64,000 bases of DNA from positions 310,001-374,000 of the forward strand of contig NZ_PDHO01000002.1 of NCBI RefSeq assembly GCF_002887815.1. Direction: 5' to 3'. A program made the translations under genes and the position numbers. This DNA comes from Mycobacterium sp. ENV421. Lineage in GTDB: Bacteria; Actinomycetota; Actinomycetes; Mycobacteriales; Mycobacteriaceae. Positions 9,194 to 18,518 of this stretch are shown here, piece by piece; position 1 is the stretch's first letter, and the number at the start of each line of letters is the position of its first letter. The notes below the pieces were generated by a model. It did not search any database. It had not been told where the DNA came from and saw only the letters and a program-made list of their open reading frames with translations.

Positions 9194-9993
9194 ACCCGGA
9201 CCAGGGCCCGTAGTTTCTCCAGGCGCGCCGGACCGATGCCGTCGACCTCACCGAGCTGGTCGACGCTGGCGAACTTTCCATTGGCGTCCCGCCAGGCGAC
9301 GATCGCGGCGGCCGTCACCGGCCCCACCCCCGGCAGCGCATCAAGTTGCTCGACGGTGGCGGTGTTGAGGTTGACCGGCTCGGCAGGCCCGCCCTTTCCC
9401 GGCGCCGCAGGCGGATCGGACGCGGCGGGCGGTGTGCCCTTGACCGAACTGCCGAGTGCGCTCGGCTGGCCGGCCGGGGTGCCGATGCCGACGACGATCT
9501 GTTCACCGTCCGTGAGGTGGCGTGCCAGATTGAGCCCCAGCGTGTCGGCTCCGTTCAGTGCGCCGCCCGCGGCCGACACCGCGTCGGCGATGCGGGCATC
9601 CGGGGCCAGGGTCACCAGCCCTGGCTTGGTGACGAGCCCGACCACGCTGACCACCACGGGCTGGTTGGGATCCGGTCCGGGCCGCGCGGCGGCCGAGGAC
9701 ACCATCTCCACCGGCGGCAGCTTGGCCGACACCACCGGTGGTGGGTCGTCGCGCATCAGGGCGAACACCGTGATGAGCACCGCCACAACGGCGATCACCG
9801 CCAGGGCGATGCCACCCGAACGGCCGGGATCAGCGCGGATCGCGGCGAGCCAGTTCGCGCCGCGGTCGGCGCGCCCGTCCGGGATCCAGCTGGGGACCGG
9901 GACCTCGTCATCGTCGTCAGCATCAGTCGGTTCACCCGGCGGGTCACCCCGGAGGCGGCGTTGCAGGCCGGCCAGCGGTTGATCGGTTCGCAT
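9190..9993 (-). CDS. comEA: ComEA-family helix-hairpin-helix DNA-binding protein
   Basis: This 267-residue protein has one transmembrane segment (IALAVIAVVAVLITVFALM, near residues 60-78), an SLBB-like domain around VSVVGLVTKPG, a Pro/Ala linker and a C-terminal tandem helix-hairpin-helix module (NLNTATVEQLDALPGVGPV). This is the ComEA plan: a membrane-anchored receptor for double-stranded DNA feeding ComEC, encoded immediately downstream. The ATG at 9993 gives MRTDQPLAG; upstream codons in frame look non-coding. Confidence 0.9.
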   Translation of the reverse strand: MRTDQPLAGLQRRLRGDPPGEPTDADDDDEVPVPSWIPDGRADRGANWLAAIRADPGRSGGIALAVIAVVAVLITVFALMRDDPPPVVSAKLPPVEMVSSAAARPGPDPNQPVVVSVVGLVTKPGLVTLAPDARIADAVSAAGGALNGADTLGLNLARHLTDGEQIVVGIGTPAGQPSALGSSVKGTPPAASDPPAAPGKGGPAEPVNLNTATVEQLDALPGVGPVTAAAIVAWRDANGKFASVDQLGEVDGIGPARLEKLRALVRV

Positions 9994-10113
9994 GCCGCGA
10001 CCGTAGGGCGCGATGGCGACTGGAGATCCGCTGTGCGGGACTGCGCGGTGCGAACCTGTGGATGAATCCGGAACTGTGTACACGTCCGAACCTCGCCACC
10101 CAGGGAGCACCCC

Positions 10114-11172
10114 ATGACCGCCATCACCGACCGCCCCATCCGGGTGATCCAGTGGACCACCGGCAACATCGGCCGCCGGTCGCTGCACGCGATCATCAGC
10201 CGGCCGGACCTGGAACTGGTCGGGGTGTACGCCCACGGCGAAGACAAGCTCGGCGTCGACGCCGCGGAGTTGTCCGGCTGGCCCGAACCCACCGGCGTCA
10301 GCGCGACCAACGACATCGATGCGCTGCTGGCGGCCAAGCCGGACGCCTGCTGCTACAACCCGTTATGGCCCAGCGTGGATGAGTTGGTACGGCTGTTGGA
10401 GGCCGGCGTCAACGTGTGTTCGTCGGCCGCGTGGATCACCGGCGGCAAGCAGTCGCCCGAAGACCTGGCCCGGATCCGAAAGGCCTGCGAGCAAGGCAAT
10501 TCCACGATCTTCGGTAGCGGCGCGCATCCCGGCATGACGAACATGGTCGGCATGGTGCTCTCCGGCGCCTGCGAGCGCGTCGACGAGATCCGCATCACCG
10601 AGTCGGTGGACTGTTCGACGTATGAGTCGGCGGGCACCCAGTCTGCGATGGGGTTCGGCTGCGATCCCGATACCGAGGGTCTGGCCGAAAGTGTGCGGGT
10701 GGAAAGCGAGGTGTTCGCCGAATCCGCGGCGATGATGGCCGACGCGATCGGCGCGAAGCTGGACCGGATGACCTTCGACGTCACGTTCACCACCGCCACC
10801 GGCGACAGCGACCTCGGCTTCATGACGATCCCGGAGGGCACGGTCGGCGGCGTGTACGGCTACCACCGCGGCTGGGTGGGCGACCGCAATGTGGTCAGCG
10901 TCGGGTTCAACTGGATCATGGGCAGCCACGTGGTGCCGCCCAAACCACTCGAGCACGGTCACGTCATCCAGGTGTACGGCGTGCCCAACATGCGCACGGT
11001 GCTGCATTGCCTGCCGCCCAAGAACTGGCCTGAGCCGGGTTTCATGGGGCTGGGCATGATCTACACCGCGCTGCCGGTCACCAACGCGGTGCCCGCCGTT
11101 GTCGCCGCCAAGCCTGGCATCGCGACGCTGGCCGATCTGCCGCCGGTCACGGGCCGGTTCGCCGCCAGCTGA
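10114..11172 (+). CDS. Dihydrodipicolinate reductase-like NAD(P)-dependent oxidoreductase
   Basis: This 352-residue protein begins with a Rossmann motif variant, IRVIQWTTGNIGRRSLHAI, typical of mycobacterial proteins annotated as dihydrodipicolinate reductase or diaminopentanoate dehydrogenase-like. The second half, with FGSGAHPGMTN and GWVGDRNVVSVGFNWIMGS, matches that family rather than DapB. It probably reduces or oxidises a small carbonyl or amine compound with NAD(P)H; the substrate is unknown. ATG after a GGGAGC ribosome-binding site. Confidence 0.75.
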   Translation: MTAITDRPIRVIQWTTGNIGRRSLHAIISRPDLELVGVYAHGEDKLGVDAAELSGWPEPTGVSATNDIDALLAAKPDACCYNPLWPSVDELVRLLEAGVNVCSSAAWITGGKQSPEDLARIRKACEQGNSTIFGSGAHPGMTNMVGMVLSGACERVDEIRITESVDCSTYESAGTQSAMGFGCDPDTEGLAESVRVESEVFAESAAMMADAIGAKLDRMTFDVTFTTATGDSDLGFMTIPEGTVGGVYGYHRGWVGDRNVVSVGFNWIMGSHVVPPKPLEHGHVIQVYGVPNMRTVLHCLPPKNWPEPGFMGLGMIYTALPVTNAVPAVVAAKPGIATLADLPPVTGRFAAS

Positions 11173-11186
11173 CGGCGCGGGAATGA

Positions 11187-11206
11187 AACCGGACCACGGT
11201 CCGGTT
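11187..11206. promoter_or_regulatory. 20-bp palindrome upstream of the YceI gene
   Basis: AACCGGACC-AC-GGTCCGGTT is perfect over nine-base arms with a two-base centre. It lies 57 bases before the YceI start codon and just after the end of the preceding gene. Size and position fit a dimeric TetR or MarR-type operator. A further inverted repeat GGCGCCG / CGGCGCC (11218-11224, 11236-11242) sits between it and the AAGGAG ribosome-binding site. Confidence 0.5.
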
Positions 11207-11263
11207 ACTTCGTGAGAGGCGCCGGGCACAGGGCACGGCGCCGCCGATCAAGGAGACCTCACG

Positions 11264-11812
11264 ATGACCGCAGCAGTTCAGGCCACCGAACTCACCGGAA
11301 CCTGGGCGATCGACCCCGTCCATTCGTCGATCAGCTTCTCAGTACGCCACCTCGTCGTCAGCAAGGTCCGCGGGACGTTCGGCGCGTTCAGCGGCGCCGT
11401 CACCGTCGCGGCCGACGGCACGCCAACGGTGACCGCCGAGATCGACGTCACCTCGGTCTACACCGGCAACGAGCAGCGTGACGCGCATCTGCGCGCGGCC
11501 GACTTCTTCGACGTCGAGCAGTACCCCACCGCCACATTCGCCTCGACGTCGGTGGTCCCCGACGGGGATTCCTACCGGCTCGAGGGCGACTTCACCCTCA
11601 AGGGTGTGACTCGCCGGATCAGCCTTCCCGTGCAGTTCAACGGCGTGAACCCCGGCATGGGGCACGGCGCGGTCGCCGGGTTCGAGGCGTCAGTGGTGCT
11701 GAACCGCAAGGACTTCGGCATCGACATCGACATGCCGTTGGAGACCGGCGGCGCGGTTGTCGGCGACAAGGTCACCATCACCCTGGAGATCGAAGCCCTC
11801 AAGCAGGCGTGA
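11264..11812 (+). CDS. YceI-family lipid-binding lipocalin-like protein
   Basis: This 182-residue protein follows the YceI family from WAIDPVHSSISFSVRHLVVSK through NGVNPGMGHGAVAGFEA. YceI proteins form an extended lipocalin-like beta barrel that binds polyisoprenoids or similar amphiphiles. No signal peptide is seen, so this copy looks cytoplasmic, as in other actinobacterial members. A strong AAGGAG precedes the ATG. The 3' end overlaps convergently with the DegV gene by 14 bases. A 20-bp palindrome upstream suggests dedicated regulation. Confidence 0.9.
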   Translation: MTAAVQATELTGTWAIDPVHSSISFSVRHLVVSKVRGTFGAFSGAVTVAADGTPTVTAEIDVTSVYTGNEQRDAHLRAADFFDVEQYPTATFASTSVVPDGDSYRLEGDFTLKGVTRRISLPVQFNGVNPGMGHGAVAGFEASVVLNRKDFGIDIDMPLETGGAVVGDKVTITLEIEALKQA

Positions 11813-12662
11813 GGCGATCCGGCGGGGTGGGATCGAGTGCGACGACGATTCCCACCGCGCCGGCGCCGACGTGCACGCCGAGCACCGGGCCCAGGTCGGT
11901 GACGACCACGTCCCAACAACCGGGCAGCGCCGACGCCAGCGTGGCGGCCAATTCTCCTGCAGCGTCGGGACTGTCGATGTGGTGGACGGCGAGCGCGGCG
12001 TGCCGCTCACCCACCACCTCGAGGACTTGCTCGATCATCGCGGCCTGCGCCTTGGATGCGGTGCGCACCCGTTGGGCCAGCACCAGCCGGCCCTGTTCGT
12101 CGAGGCGCAGCAGCGGTTTGAGCGCGAGTGCCGTGCCCAGCCAGGATGCCGCGGCACCGATCCGGCCGCTGCGGCGCAGGTTGTCCAGCCGCTGGACCAC
12201 GATGTAGGCCCGCACCCGCGACACGGCCGATTCCGCCTCGGCAGCAACGGCTTCCAGGTCAGCTCCGCCGAGCGCGGCACGCGCAGCGGCCAGTGCGACG
12301 AACCCGGTGCCCATCGCCGTCGACTTGGAATCCACCACCCGAACGGCGCCGTCGAACTCGCGGGCCGCGTATTCGGCGGCCCCCAGCGTGCTGGATAGCT
12401 CACCGGAGATGTGCACGGCCACCACCCCGTCACCGTCGCTGGCGCGCAAAGCCTCCCGATAGGCCGCGGACAATTCACTCGGTGTCGCGCCGGCGGTCGT
12501 CACATGACCGCGTTGATACAGATCGGCCGGGGTCGCGTCGACCCCGTCGCGCAGGTCGCGGCCGTCGACCAAGATGTGCAGTGGCACAACGTGGATACCG
12601 CAGGCGCGGACATCATCGGTCCGAAGCCGAGCCGACGAATCGGTGACCACGACGACGGCCAT
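11799..12662 (-). CDS. DegV-family fatty-acid-binding protein
   Basis: This 287-residue protein opens with VVVVTDSSARL (the VxTDSxA signature) and carries the DegV lipid-binding core including HISGELSSTLGAAEYAA. DegV / FakB-type proteins hold a single fatty acid; in Firmicutes they present it to a kinase for acyl-phosphate formation, but no FakA-like gene is visible here. It lies three bases after octT, so it probably ends the nadD-rsfS-gpgP-octT-degV operon. Confidence 0.9.
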   Translation of the reverse strand: MAVVVVTDSSARLRTDDVRACGIHVVPLHILVDGRDLRDGVDATPADLYQRGHVTTAGATPSELSAAYREALRASDGDGVVAVHISGELSSTLGAAEYAAREFDGAVRVVDSKSTAMGTGFVALAAARAALGGADLEAVAAEAESAVSRVRAYIVVQRLDNLRRSGRIGAAASWLGTALALKPLLRLDEQGRLVLAQRVRTASKAQAAMIEQVLEVVGERHAALAVHHIDSPDAAGELAATLASALPGCWDVVVTDLGPVLGVHVGAGAVGIVVALDPTPPDRLTPA

Positions 12663-12665
12663 GGA

Positions 12666-13397
12666 TCAGCGGTGCGGGTTGTCGAGTGGGACGCCTGCTT
12701 CGGCGAGGGCCTTGAGCATCAGCTCGGCGACGCCGGAATGCGCTTCGAAGTTCCAGTGGATACCGTCCGGGTTGCCGCGGCCGGCCAGCACCTCTTCGGC
12801 CACGGCGGCTTTCAGATCGACCACCGGAATGTCATGCTGCGCCGCCCACTCGTTGATCGCGGCAACTGTGCCGGGCCTGCCGCGATGGGACATGCCATAG
12901 GTGGGCGCGATGTGCACCGAGGGTACCGACGCGACCATCGGAATGCCGGGGCGGTTGAAGTCGATTGCACCGCGGGTCATTTCGAGGTACTCCACCGTCA
13001 GATGAGGCGGCAGCGCCGGGCGCGCGATCGGTGAGAGTTTCGGCTGAACCCAGCCGTAGCCGTCGCGCACCCAGCGGCGCAGCCAAGACGGCCGGACGTA
13101 GCGGATCAACTCACGCAGCGCGGTGGGCAGCGGCGAAGGCAGCGAATCCATCCCGCTGGTCGCGAAGATCACCGCACCGGCACGGGGCAGCGCGGCCCAC
13201 GCCCGCGGATCCTGGGTGGCCGCCCACCAGACGTCGCGGCTGGTCCACCCGATGCGGCCGATCAGTTCGACATCCCAACCCAGTTGACGGGCAACGATAT
13301 TCGGCCAGATCCGCGGATCGTCGGAGGGCAGGCCGCCTTGTGGACCGTAGTAGGACAGGGAGTCGCAGAAGATCAGCAACGTCGACTCAGAGGACAT
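12666..13397 (-). CDS. octT: SGNH-fold diglucosylglycerate octanoyltransferase
   Basis: This 243-residue protein has an SGNH-like block I (FCDSLSYYG) near the start and the C-terminal DGIHW with His in [13 protein letters not shown]. By synteny and sequence pattern it corresponds to mycobacterial OctT (Rv2418c), which transfers octanoate to diglucosylglycerate, an early intermediate of methylglucose lipopolysaccharide. The next upstream gene, gpgP, makes the glucosylglycerate precursor, which supports the call. The ATG at 13397 is chosen; it overlaps the end of gpgP by 11 bases. Longer frames upstream are not credible. Confidence 0.85.
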   Translation of the reverse strand: MSSESTLLIFCDSLSYYGPQGGLPSDDPRIWPNIVARQLGWDVELIGRIGWTSRDVWWAATQDPRAWAALPRAGAVIFATSGMDSLPSPLPTALRELIRYVRPSWLRRWVRDGYGWVQPKLSPIARPALPPHLTVEYLEMTRGAIDFNRPGIPMVASVPSVHIAPTYGMSHRGRPGTVAAINEWAAQHDIPVVDLKAAVAEEVLAGRGNPDGIHWNFEAHSGVAELMLKALAEAGVPLDNPHR

Positions 13398-14055
13398 CGT
13401 TGGCCACCTGCGCCGAAGCGTTCCACACGTCGAGACGCCAGCGGATGTCCTCGAAGACCGCGTCGTCGGCACCGTGTCCGGACAGCTGCGCCCAACTCGC
13501 GTTGCCCATGCCACCCAGCACCGGCCAGTTCCCGACCGGAAGCCCGAGCAGCCCGGCACACAACGCAGCGATCAGTCCACCGTGGGCCACCAGCACCAGC
13601 GGGCGGTCGGGCTCGTCGACGCCCCATTCGCGTTCTGCGGCAACCAATTCAGCGACCAGCGGGATACTGCGGTTGGCAACATCAACCCGACTCTCGCCGC
13701 CGTGCGGAGCCCAGGTCGCGTCGTCGCGCCACGCCAGCCGCGCACCTGGCGACACGGCATCCACCTCGTGGTGGGTCATACCCTGCCAGTCGCCGAGGTG
13801 GGTTTCGCGAAGCCGGGTGTCGACCTCCACCCGCAGGCCGGTGCGCTCCCCCAGCGCCACTGCGGTGTCGTAGGCGCGGTGCAGATCTGAGGACACGATG
13901 CGGACGGGCTGACGCTTGGCCAGCACCTCGGCGGCGGCAACAGCCTGAGCCCGGCCCAGGTCGGTGAGCTCGCTGTCGAGCTGGCCCTGCATACGGCTTC
14001 CGGCGTTGTACTCCGTCTGTCCGTGGCGCAGCATCACCAGCCTGCGCACCCTCAT
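13387..14055 (-). CDS. gpgP: Glucosyl-3-phosphoglycerate phosphatase (histidine phosphatase superfamily)
   Basis: This 222-residue protein has the phosphohistidine motif LRHGQTEYN (Arg10-His11-Gly12) at the start and the second-histidine region [18 protein letters not shown]. In mycobacteria the gene in this position removes phosphate from glucosyl-3-phosphoglycerate, giving glucosylglycerate for methylglucose lipopolysaccharide assembly. Start and stop overlap rsfS (ATGA) and octT. A generic phosphoglycerate-mutase annotation is possible from sequence alone; context favours GpgP. Confidence 0.87.
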   Translation of the reverse strand: MRVRRLVMLRHGQTEYNAGSRMQGQLDSELTDLGRAQAVAAAEVLAKRQPVRIVSSDLHRAYDTAVALGERTGLRVEVDTRLRETHLGDWQGMTHHEVDAVSPGARLAWRDDATWAPHGGESRVDVANRSIPLVAELVAAEREWGVDEPDRPLVLVAHGGLIAALCAGLLGLPVGNWPVLGGMGNASWAQLSGHGADDAVFEDIRWRLDVWNASAQVANDVL

Positions 14056-14435
14056 GGAGCGTCCTCGACCTCAACGTCATCCAGGTTCACGCTCAGGAAG
14101 GGGCAGTCCCGCCACAGCCGATCCAGGGCGTAGAAGTTGCGCTCCTCCTGATGCTGGATGTGCACCACGATGTCGACATAGTCCAGGAGCACCCAGCGGC
14201 CTTCGCGGGTGCCTTCCCGGCGGGCCGGCTTGTATCCGGCCAGCCGCATCTTCTCCTCGACCTCGTCGACAATCGCGTTGACCTGTCGCTCGTTGGACGC
14301 CGAGGCGATCACGAAGCAGTCGGTGATCACCAGCTGGCCGGACACGTCGATCACGACGACGTTCTGGGCGAGCTTGGCGGCGGCGGCCCGCGCGGCCACC
14401 GTCGCCATCTGGACGGCTTCGTCGGACGCGGTCAC
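14052..14435 (-). CDS. rsfS: Ribosome silencing factor RsfS
   Basis: This 127-residue DUF143 protein contains [34 protein letters not shown] and FYALDRLW, the conserved blocks of RsfS/RsfA. It binds ribosomal protein L14 and blocks 30S-50S joining under starvation. The GTG start at 14435 overlaps the nadD stop (GTGA), and its own stop overlaps the gpgP start, showing tight coupling. The nadD-rsfS pairing is conserved across bacteria. Confidence 0.95.
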   Translation of the reverse strand: MTASDEAVQMATVAARAAAAKLAQNVVVIDVSGQLVITDCFVIASASNERQVNAIVDEVEEKMRLAGYKPARREGTREGRWVLLDYVDIVVHIQHQEERNFYALDRLWRDCPFLSVNLDDVEVEDAP

Positions 14436-15097
14436 GTGGTGGTCTCCTCGATTGTGGTGACGGACAGACGGTCCACCTGGCCCAAGTCGCTGTAGAGGTG
14501 GCGCTTGGACACGTACTGCACGACGCCGTCGGGCACCAGATACCAGATGGGCCGGTTCTTGGCCGCGCGCAGCCGGCAGTCGGTGGATGAGATGGCCAGG
14601 GCGGGCACCGAGACGAGGCTCAGTGCCTCCTCGGGCAGTTGGTCGAACGCGGCGACGATGTGTTGGCCGTTGAGCTCGTAACCGGGCCGGCTGACACCGA
14701 CGAACTTCGCCAGCGCGAACAGTTCCTCCCAGTTCTGCCAGGACAGGATCGAGGCCAGTGCGTCGGCTCCGGTGATGAAGTACAGGTCGGCGTTGGGATT
14801 CAGCGCGCGCAGATCGCGCAGGGTGTCGCTGGTGTAGGTGGCTCCGCCACGGTCGATGTCGACGCGGCTCACCGAGAACCGGGGGTTGGCGGCGGTCGCG
14901 ATGACCGTCATCAGGTAGCGATCCTCGGCCGGGGTCACCTCCCGGGACTTCTGCCACGGTTGGCCGGTGGGTACGAACACCACCTCGTCCAGCTCGAAGA
15001 GGTCGGCGACCTCACTGGCCGCAACCAGGTGGCCGTTGTGGATGGGATCGAACGTCCCACCCATCACGCCGAGCCTGCGCCGCGCCGAGGAAACCAC
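14432..15097 (-). CDS. nadD: Nicotinate-nucleotide adenylyltransferase
   Basis: About 221 residues from a GTG at 15097. [18 protein letters not shown] carries the nucleotidyltransferase HxGH motif, and [10 protein letters not shown] is the ISSTxxR signature. NadD adenylates nicotinate mononucleotide to deamido-NAD; the last step of the pathway is encoded by nadE at 22467. The frame stays open a long way upstream across the divergent PE-PPE gene, but only the segment from the GTG resembles NadD. It heads the nadD-rsfS-gpgP-octT-degV operon. Confidence 0.93.
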   Translation of the reverse strand: MVSSARRRLGVMGGTFDPIHNGHLVAASEVADLFELDEVVFVPTGQPWQKSREVTPAEDRYLMTVIATAANPRFSVSRVDIDRGGATYTSDTLRDLRALNPNADLYFITGADALASILSWQNWEELFALAKFVGVSRPGYELNGQHIVAAFDQLPEEALSLVSVPALAISSTDCRLRAAKNRPIWYLVPDGVVQYVSKRHLYSDLGQVDRLSVTTIEETTT

Positions 15098-15247
15098 GAT
15101 TGACCAGCTTACGGGAGGCGCTGGTGCGTTTCCGCACGCTCGCGATCGGTCGCGGACTCTGTGCCCTGGCAAAGGCACGTGAGGGATATCACTAAAGTTC
15201 AGGTAGCCTTTTCCCCGAGTCGAGTTATGCCGATCAGGGGGCCTGTG

Positions 15248-16462
15248 ATGAAGAAGCTCGGTAGCCGACGGATATCTGTGCCTGTGACCAGTGTGGTGGC
15301 TGTGGCCGCGGCCGTCGCGGTGGGGCTGACGCCGACGGTGTCGTCGGCACCGGTGTTGACCGCCGCCACCGTGGATTATCTGCGCGGCACGAATATCGGC
15401 TGGACCCCCACCGACCAGCAGTACCGCGATTTCATCTCCCGCGTGCTCGACGGCACCGACACCCCGGCGGCCACCCCCACCTCGGCAGGCAACATCGCCT
15501 ACAACGCCGGTTTCTGGCCGGTGTCGAACAACTACATCTTCGACAAAACGTGGAACCAGTCCGTTGCGCAGGGCGTGCAGAACGTCGAAGCGCGTGACCC
15601 CCAGGGCGACGTCATCTTCGGACTGTCGCAGGGCGCGGTGGTGCTGTCCCGTTACAAAGCCGCCCACCCCGAGGGCACCGGGAACACCTTCGTCCTCGTC
15701 GAGAACCCGAGCCGACCCAACGGTGGAATTCTGGAAAGGTTTGCCGGACTGTACATTCCGGTCCTCGATATCAGCGTGAGCGGGGCGACTCCAGACAACG
15801 GCGATACTACGGTGGACGTCGCCCGCCAGTACGACGGCTGGGCCGACTTCCCCACCTACCCCTTGAATCTGTTGGCAACGGTCAACGCGATCATGGGGAT
15901 GATCTACGTCCATGGTCAGACCCAGACCGAGCTCACCGCCGCCGACATCGAGGCCGCGAAGGCCGGCGGCAGCGCGTACTACCAACAGCACGGCGACACC
16001 ACGTACTACCTCATTCGGACCCCGCTGGTCCCGCTGCTGATGCCGCTCAAGGGAATCGTGCCGGACCCGATACTTGGCGCCATCGATCCGGTCCTGCGCA
16101 AGTTCATCGAAATGGGTTACAACCGCGCCGATTACAGCACGCCGACCAGGGCCCAACTGCTGCCGGGCATCAGCCTGCCCGCCTTCCCCAGCCTGCCCGC
16201 TGCGCCCAGCGCCGCGCCGAAGGCCGTGACGGCGGCGGCAGCCGAACCGGAGGCGAGCACAGCCGAGGTGAGCAAGCCGGCGGTGAGCACACCTGAAGTG
16301 AGCGCACTGGCGGCCGCGTCGACGCCGAAAGCCGGCAGTCCCGCCAAGAAGGCCACCGGCGCGAAGAAGAGCGCCGCGTCGAGCGACTCGTCGGGCAGCG
16401 CTGCACCGAAGAAGAAGTCCACCGGCGGCAGCGCGCGGCCGTCGGCCAAGAAGGCGAGCTAG
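15248..16462 (+). CDS. Secreted PE-PPE domain protein
   Basis: 404 residues from the ATG at 15248, which follows a GGGGG ribosome-binding stretch. The N-terminus (MKKLGSRR, then a hydrophobic Ala/Val stretch) looks like a Sec signal peptide. Residues about 40-270 match the PE-PPE alpha/beta-hydrolase-like domain, with the nucleophile-elbow-like GLSQGAVV. No PE or PPE helical domain is present, so this is a stand-alone PE-PPE domain protein of the kind common in non-tuberculous mycobacteria. The last 85 residues are low-complexity Ala/Pro/Ser/Lys-rich and end in a histone-like Lys/Ala/Ser tail. Esterase activity is inferred from family only. Confidence 0.85.
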   Translation: MKKLGSRRISVPVTSVVAVAAAVAVGLTPTVSSAPVLTAATVDYLRGTNIGWTPTDQQYRDFISRVLDGTDTPAATPTSAGNIAYNAGFWPVSNNYIFDKTWNQSVAQGVQNVEARDPQGDVIFGLSQGAVVLSRYKAAHPEGTGNTFVLVENPSRPNGGILERFAGLYIPVLDISVSGATPDNGDTTVDVARQYDGWADFPTYPLNLLATVNAIMGMIYVHGQTQTELTAADIEAAKAGGSAYYQQHGDTTYYLIRTPLVPLLMPLKGIVPDPILGAIDPVLRKFIEMGYNRADYSTPTRAQLLPGISLPAFPSLPAAPSAAPKAVTAAAAEPEASTAEVSKPAVSTPEVSALAAASTPKAGSPAKKATGAKKSAASSDSSGSAAPKKKSTGGSARPSAKKAS

Positions 16463-16500
16463 GCCGGATCTTTCAGGGCTGGCGCATGTCATGATCGGCT

Positions 16501-16986
16501 ATGCCCACAGTCGTTGCCGCTCTGATCGCGGTGATCGGTGCCCTGATTCAGAGTCGCCGTCATAGGGACCGCAACCCGGCCGACGTCCACATGGTGTGGT
16601 GGATGGTCACAGTCGTCGGTGTCGCGTCGCTGCTGGGCGCCGCCTTCCACATCTTCGACGGCCCGCACACGGCGGAACTGATCGGCTACACCCGCGGCAA
16701 TGGCGGTTTCCAATGGGAGAACGCGATGGGCGACACCGCAATCGGCGTCGTCGGCATCCTGGCGTACTGGTTTCGCGGCCACTTCTGGCTGTGCACGATC
16801 ATTGTGCTGACCATCCAGTACCTCGGCGACGGTGCCGGCCACATTTACTACTGGCTGGCCGAAAACAACACCCGGCCGTACAACATCGGGTTCCCGTTGT
16901 GGACTGATTTTCTGCTGCCGATTGTCATGTGGGCGCTGTACATCTGGTCGCGGCGCACCGGCGGCGACGCGACGCCCAGGGCCTAG
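16501..16986 (+). CDS. Hypothetical integral membrane protein
   Basis: This 161-residue protein has about four predicted membrane helices: residues 3-16, 32-50, 77-108 and 136-152. It is rich in aromatic residues (QYLGDGAGHIYYW). It lies 38 bases after the PE-PPE gene on the same strand. I do not recognise a characterised family; it resembles uncharacterised actinobacterial membrane proteins. No catalytic motif is evident. Confidence 0.7.
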   Translation: MPTVVAALIAVIGALIQSRRHRDRNPADVHMVWWMVTVVGVASLLGAAFHIFDGPHTAELIGYTRGNGGFQWENAMGDTAIGVVGILAYWFRGHFWLCTIIVLTIQYLGDGAGHIYYWLAENNTRPYNIGFPLWTDFLLPIVMWALYIWSRRTGGDATPRA

Positions 16987-17068
16987 CGACTAGACCGAGA
17001 TCGACGTTGCGTCGGGCTCCACTCGCACAAATTCGGCGAAACGTCGGTTTGGGCGAGGGGTAGGCGCG

Positions 17069-18514
17069 CTAGACCGGCAGCAGTTGGTCGATCACGGCGG
17101 CAAGCTGCTTGGCCGACCGGCATTCGTGCATGGTGATGACGTCTTCGTAGCGCGGGACCGCCGAATCGCCGCTGCCCCACAGGTGCCGCGGCTCGGGGTT
17201 GAGCCAGTGCGCATGACGGCTCGAGGTGACCATGTGGGCCAGCACCTCCACGGCCGGATTGCGGTAGTTGGTGCGACCGTCGCCGAGCACCAACAGCGAA
17301 CTGCGCGGCGACAACACGTTGTGGAAGTTCTCGGTGAACGAGACGAACGCGTTGCCGTAGTCGGAGTGCCCGTCGCGGGTGTACACCCCCGCCTCGCGGG
17401 TGATGCGCTGGATCGCGACCGCGAGGTCGGCGTCCGGACCGAACAGGTGCGTCACCTCGTCGGTGGTGTCGATGAAGGCGAACACCCGAACCCGGGAGAA
17501 CTGCTGACGCAGGGCGTTGACGAGCAGCAGGGTGAAGTGACTGAAGCCCGCCACTGAACCCGAGACATCGCACAGCACAACGAGTTCCGACCGAGCCGGG
17601 CGCGGCTTACGCAGCACAACGTCGATCGGCACACCCCCCGTCGACATCGACTTGCGCAGGGTCTTGCGCAGGTCGATGGCACCGGACCGGGACCGACGAC
17701 GGCGGGCCGCCAGGCGGGTGGCCAGCATTCGCGCCAGCGGGCCGACGACCTTGCGCATCTCGCGCAGCTGATCCCCGGACGCCCGCAGGAACTCCACGTT
17801 CTCGGACAGCTGCGGGATGCCGTACATCTGGACATGGTCACGGCCCAGCTGTTCGGCGGTGCGCCGCTTGGTCTCGCTCTCCACCATCCGGCGAAGTTGT
17901 GCGATCTTCTGCGCGGCAAGCGCTTTGGCGATCTGCTCCTGCGTGGGGGTGGGGTCGTCGTCGTGCGGTGCGAGCAAGCCGGCCAGCAGCCGGCCTTCCA
18001 GCTCGTCGAGTCCCATCGCCTTGAGCGCCTGATACGACGAGTACGACGGGCCGCGACTCGAGGTGTAGCGGCCGTACGCCTCGACGATCTGGGCGATCAT
18101 CGCGACCAGCCGCTCGTCCATGTCGCCGATGTCGGGGTTGTCGGCCAGCAGGTCCAGCAGCATTTCCCGCATGGCCTCGATGTCCTCGGGCGGCAGGCCC
18201 TGCTGGGGCTCCTCGTCGGCATCCTCGTCGACCAGCACGGTGCGGCCGCCCAGCGCGGCAGGCCACCACAGGTCGAACAACGCGTCGTAGGTCTGCCGGT
18301 GGTCAGCGCGCCGCAGCACCGCGCAGGCCAGTCCCTCCCGCAGCGCTTCCCGCTCCCCCAGCCCCAGCACCGTCAGCACCCGGCCGGCGTCGACAGTCTC
18401 CGAGGGGCCCACCGAGATACCTTGGGCGCGTAGCGCTTCGACGAACCCCACCAGATGCCCGGGCAACCCGTGCGGGGCCAGCGGCTGTGCGGGACGCACC
18501 CTGCGGACGGCCAT
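17069..18514 (-). CDS. VWA domain protein, CoxE-like, partner of the MoxR ATPase
   Basis: This 481-residue protein has a C-terminal von Willebrand A / CoxE-like domain with the metal-site motif CDVSGSV near residue 317, preceded by a long helical region rich in Arg. It begins four bases after the MoxR-type ATPase gene, forming the MoxR-VWA pair equivalent to Rv2425c-Rv2426c. Such pairs act as chaperone-like systems that insert metal cofactors or remodel partner complexes; the client is unknown here. The neighbouring downstream sequence to 16987 contains only a short inverted repeat. Confidence 0.88.
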   Translation of the reverse strand: MAVRRVRPAQPLAPHGLPGHLVGFVEALRAQGISVGPSETVDAGRVLTVLGLGEREALREGLACAVLRRADHRQTYDALFDLWWPAALGGRTVLVDEDADEEPQQGLPPEDIEAMREMLLDLLADNPDIGDMDERLVAMIAQIVEAYGRYTSSRGPSYSSYQALKAMGLDELEGRLLAGLLAPHDDDPTPTQEQIAKALAAQKIAQLRRMVESETKRRTAEQLGRDHVQMYGIPQLSENVEFLRASGDQLREMRKVVGPLARMLATRLAARRRRSRSGAIDLRKTLRKSMSTGGVPIDVVLRKPRPARSELVVLCDVSGSVAGFSHFTLLLVNALRQQFSRVRVFAFIDTTDEVTHLFGPDADLAVAIQRITREAGVYTRDGHSDYGNAFVSFTENFHNVLSPRSSLLVLGDGRTNYRNPAVEVLAHMVTSSRHAHWLNPEPRHLWGSGDSAVPRYEDVITMHECRSAKQLAAVIDQLLPV

Positions 18515-18518
18515 CGGG

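Noticed and set aside
15190-15215. IdeR/Fur-like iron box before the PE-PPE gene (TTCAGGTAGCCTTTT)
   Set aside because: Only one half resembles the consensus TTAGGTTAGSCTAACC; the second half fails.
15098-16492. N-terminal extension of nadD giving a 686-residue protein
   Set aside because: The extra part is antisense to the PE-PPE gene; NadD similarity begins only at the GTG at 15097.
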